This document shows positions 62,563 through 64,000 of a stretch of 64,000 bases of DNA, in pieces. A program made the position numbers and the translations under genes. The notes beneath the pieces were generated by a model that was given only the letters and a program-made list of their open reading frames with translations, had not been told where the DNA came from and ran no database searches. The stretch's first letter is position 1. The number at the start of each line of letters is the position of its first letter. Source of the stretch: Cupriavidus taiwanensis LMG 19424 (lineage in GTDB: Bacteria; Pseudomonadota; Gammaproteobacteria; Burkholderiales; Burkholderiaceae); the NCBI RefSeq assembly GCF_000069785.1, contig NC_010528.1, forward strand, positions 2,728,001 through 2,792,000. Direction: 5' to 3'.

Positions 62563-63336
62563 TTAATCGGGCAGCGTCGCCGCCCCCATCCGCCGCGCGA
62601 TGATGCCCGCCTTGGCGCGGAAGTTCACGCGCACGTTGGCGCAGTATTCCTTCTTGTCGAAGCACTTGGGCGCCGGCAGCGCCGCGGCCAGGCGCGCTGA
62701 CTGGCCCACGCTGAGCTTGTCGGCGCTGGTGCGGAAGTAGTGCTGCGCCGCCGCCTGGGCGCCGAACACGCCCTCGCCCCACTCCACCGAATTCAGGTAA
62801 ATCTCGTAGATGCGCTGCTTGTCGAGCCAGAACTCGAGCATCCACGTGATGGCAAGCTCCTGGCCCTTGCGCAGGTAATGCTGCTCGGACGACAGGAACA
62901 GGTTCTTGGCAAGCTGCTGCGTGATGGTGGAACCGCCGCGCACGATGCGCCCGCGCTTCTTGTTGCGCTCCCAGGCGTCGAGCATGGCATCGAGCTCATA
63001 GCCGGGATGATTGACGAAGTCGGCGTCCTCGCTGGCGATCACCGCGCGCTTGAGGTTGCGCGAGATGCGGTCGTACGGCACCCACTGACGGTCGAGGCCG
63101 CAGCGCCACACATTGATGCCGCACAGGCGCCAGCGCTCGGCGCGCATGAAGGTGGTGGTGGTGGGATTGAGATACTGCCAGCTGGCGATCTGCACGAAGA
63201 AGTACAGCTGCATCGCCACCACCCCGGCAACCACGCAGCCCAGCAGGTAGCCGAGCCAGCGCACCGGATTGAAGACGGCGCCCGCCGGCGCCGCGTGGGT
63301 GCGGGCGGCACTGGCCGTGCGGTTGCGGTTTACCAC
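62563..63336 (-). CDS. mtgA: Monofunctional peptidoglycan glycosyltransferase
   Basis: A 257-residue GT51 enzyme that polymerises lipid II in the periplasm without a transpeptidase domain. One N-terminal transmembrane helix ([20 protein letters not shown]) is followed by GT51 motifs: [47 protein letters not shown] and [15 protein letters not shown]. No ATG lies near the N-terminus; I chose a GTG at 63336, just after the aroE stop (17 bp gap). A longer open frame overlaps aroE and is rejected. Confidence 0.93.
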   Translation of the reverse strand: MVNRNRTASAARTHAAPAGAVFNPVRWLGYLLGCVVAGVVAMQLYFFVQIASWQYLNPTTTTFMRAERWRLCGINVWRCGLDRQWVPYDRISRNLKRAVIASEDADFVNHPGYELDAMLDAWERNKKRGRIVRGGSTITQQLAKNLFLSSEQHYLRKGQELAITWMLEFWLDKQRIYEIYLNSVEWGEGVFGAQAAAQHYFRTSADKLSVGQSARLAAALPAPKCFDKKEYCANVRVNFRAKAGIIARRMGAATLPD

Positions 63337-63353
63337 GGCTGGCGGCGCCCCGG

Positions 63354-64000
63354 TCAGACCTTGCGTTCGGCCTGCAGCGCGGCGCGCAGCTCGGCCAGCA
63401 CGGGCGCGGTGCGGGGCCGCACGCCGCGCCAGATATAGAAGGCCTCGGCGGCCTGCTCGACCAGCATGCCCAGCCCGTCGCTCACGCGCGCGCCGCAGCG
63501 TGCGGCGAACTGCAGGAACACGGTGGGCTCGGCGCCGTACATCATGTCGTAGGCCAGCACGCCCTCGCCCAGCAGGAACTCCGGCACCGGCGGCACTTCG
63601 CCCTGCAGGCTGCTGGACGAGGCATTGATCACCACGTCGACGGCCTCGTCCTCGGACAGGCCCTCGAGCGCATCGAGGCCGCCGCCCCACAGCTCGACGC
63701 CATACTGGTCGGCCGCCTCGACGAACGCTTCGAGCATGTCGCTGGCGCGCGACGCGGTGCGGTTGGCCACCACGATGCGCGACGGCCGGCACTCGATCAG
63801 CGGCAGCATCGCGCCCATCGCCGCGCCGCCGGCGCCCAGCAGCAGCACACGCTTGCCTTCGATCAGGGTGTCGAGGTTGTCCTGGATATCGCGCACCAGG
63901 CCGATGCCGTCGGTATTGTCGCCATGGATCAAACCCTCTTCGATCCACAGCGTATTGACCGCGCCGGCAGCCTCGGCGCGCTCGGTCAGGCGATCGGCCA
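63354..64000 (-). CDS. aroE: Shikimate dehydrogenase, C-terminal part (5' end outside window)
   Basis: At least 215 residues are visible and the frame is open to the window edge, so the N-terminal part is missing. [31 protein letters not shown] carries the conserved NTD of the substrate site, and [17 protein letters not shown] and [13 protein letters not shown] form the NADP-binding fold. It reduces dehydroshikimate to shikimate. It directly precedes mtgA (17-bp gap) and they are probably co-transcribed. Confidence 0.94.
   Translation of the reverse strand, partial: ADRLTERAEAAGAVNTLWIEEGLIHGDNTDGIGLVRDIQDNLDTLIEGKRVLLLGAGGAAMGAMLPLIECRPSRIVVANRTASRASDMLEAFVEAADQYGVELWGGGLDALEGLSEDEAVDVVINASSSSLQGEVPPVPEFLLGEGVLAYDMMYGAEPTVFLQFAARCGARVSDGLGMLVEQAAEAFYIWRGVRPRTAPVLAELRAALQAERKV

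Overview
The window is a contiguous piece of a GC-rich beta-proteobacterial chromosome, most likely Cupriavidus or a close Ralstonia relative (Burkholderiaceae). The basis is visible gene content: a complete phcBSRQ-type cell-density operon with a phcA-type LysR regulator 22 kb away, PilT/PilU, and a leuS-lptE-holA-proA cluster. Coding density is high and genes run in both directions. I saw no rRNA, tRNA, insertion sequence, prophage or CRISPR array. Almost every gene is an intact housekeeping or core regulatory gene; species assignment is inference.

Layout. 1-2.0 kb: end of an LrgB-type membrane protein, a VOC protein with a YafY/WYL regulator, and a glutathione peroxidase. 2.0-6.9 kb: pilU and pilT divergent from a PLP-binding YggS protein and proC, then ubiA. 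7.0-12.8 kb: oxidative-stress block (dps, katA with a structured leader and small ORF, oxyR) and recG. 12.9-18.9 kb: queA-tgt-yajC-secD-secF, linking queuosine tRNA modification and Sec export. 18.9-23.8 kb: phcQ, phcR, phcS and phcB, transcribed right to left. 24.2-26.1 kb: two periplasmic YceI proteins and a cytochrome b561. 26.3-30.3 kb: purB, a GST gene with an unusual palindromic leader, mnmA and a Nudix gene. 30.6-34.1 kb: pntAA-panD-pntAB-pntB. 34.3-37.8 kb: an orphan response regulator with an atypical receiver, an rlmL-type methyltransferase, an HCCA isomerase-like protein and hemJ. 37.9-45.2 kb: proA, holA, lptE, leuS, dapB, bamE. 45.5-50.5 kb: fur, phcA, gap, tkt. 50.8-56.4 kb: VOC protein, rsmE, yidB, a secreted barnase-type RNase overlapping an enlarged barstar, and maeB. 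56.8-64 kb: thiL-pgpA-pncC, pyrF, an EamA transporter, a probable 6S-like RNA, corA, mtgA and a truncated aroE.

How the genes fit together. The Phc genes form a full signalling circuit by analogy with R. solanacearum: PhcB makes a hydroxy-fatty-acid methyl ester, PhcS senses it, PhcR and PhcQ relay the signal, and PhcA is the output regulator. OxyR-KatA-Dps form a peroxide defence module. The Pnt transhydrogenase, MaeB, Tkt and Gap lie in redox and central carbon metabolism.

The least explained features are non-coding or small: a hairpin that would bury the ribosome site of a small ORF ahead of katA; a perfect 17-bp inverted repeat and overlapping upstream ORF ahead of the GST gene; a rod-like structured RNA with its own promoter between the EamA and corA genes; a palindromic operator inside the maeB promoter; and dispersed palindromic repeats.
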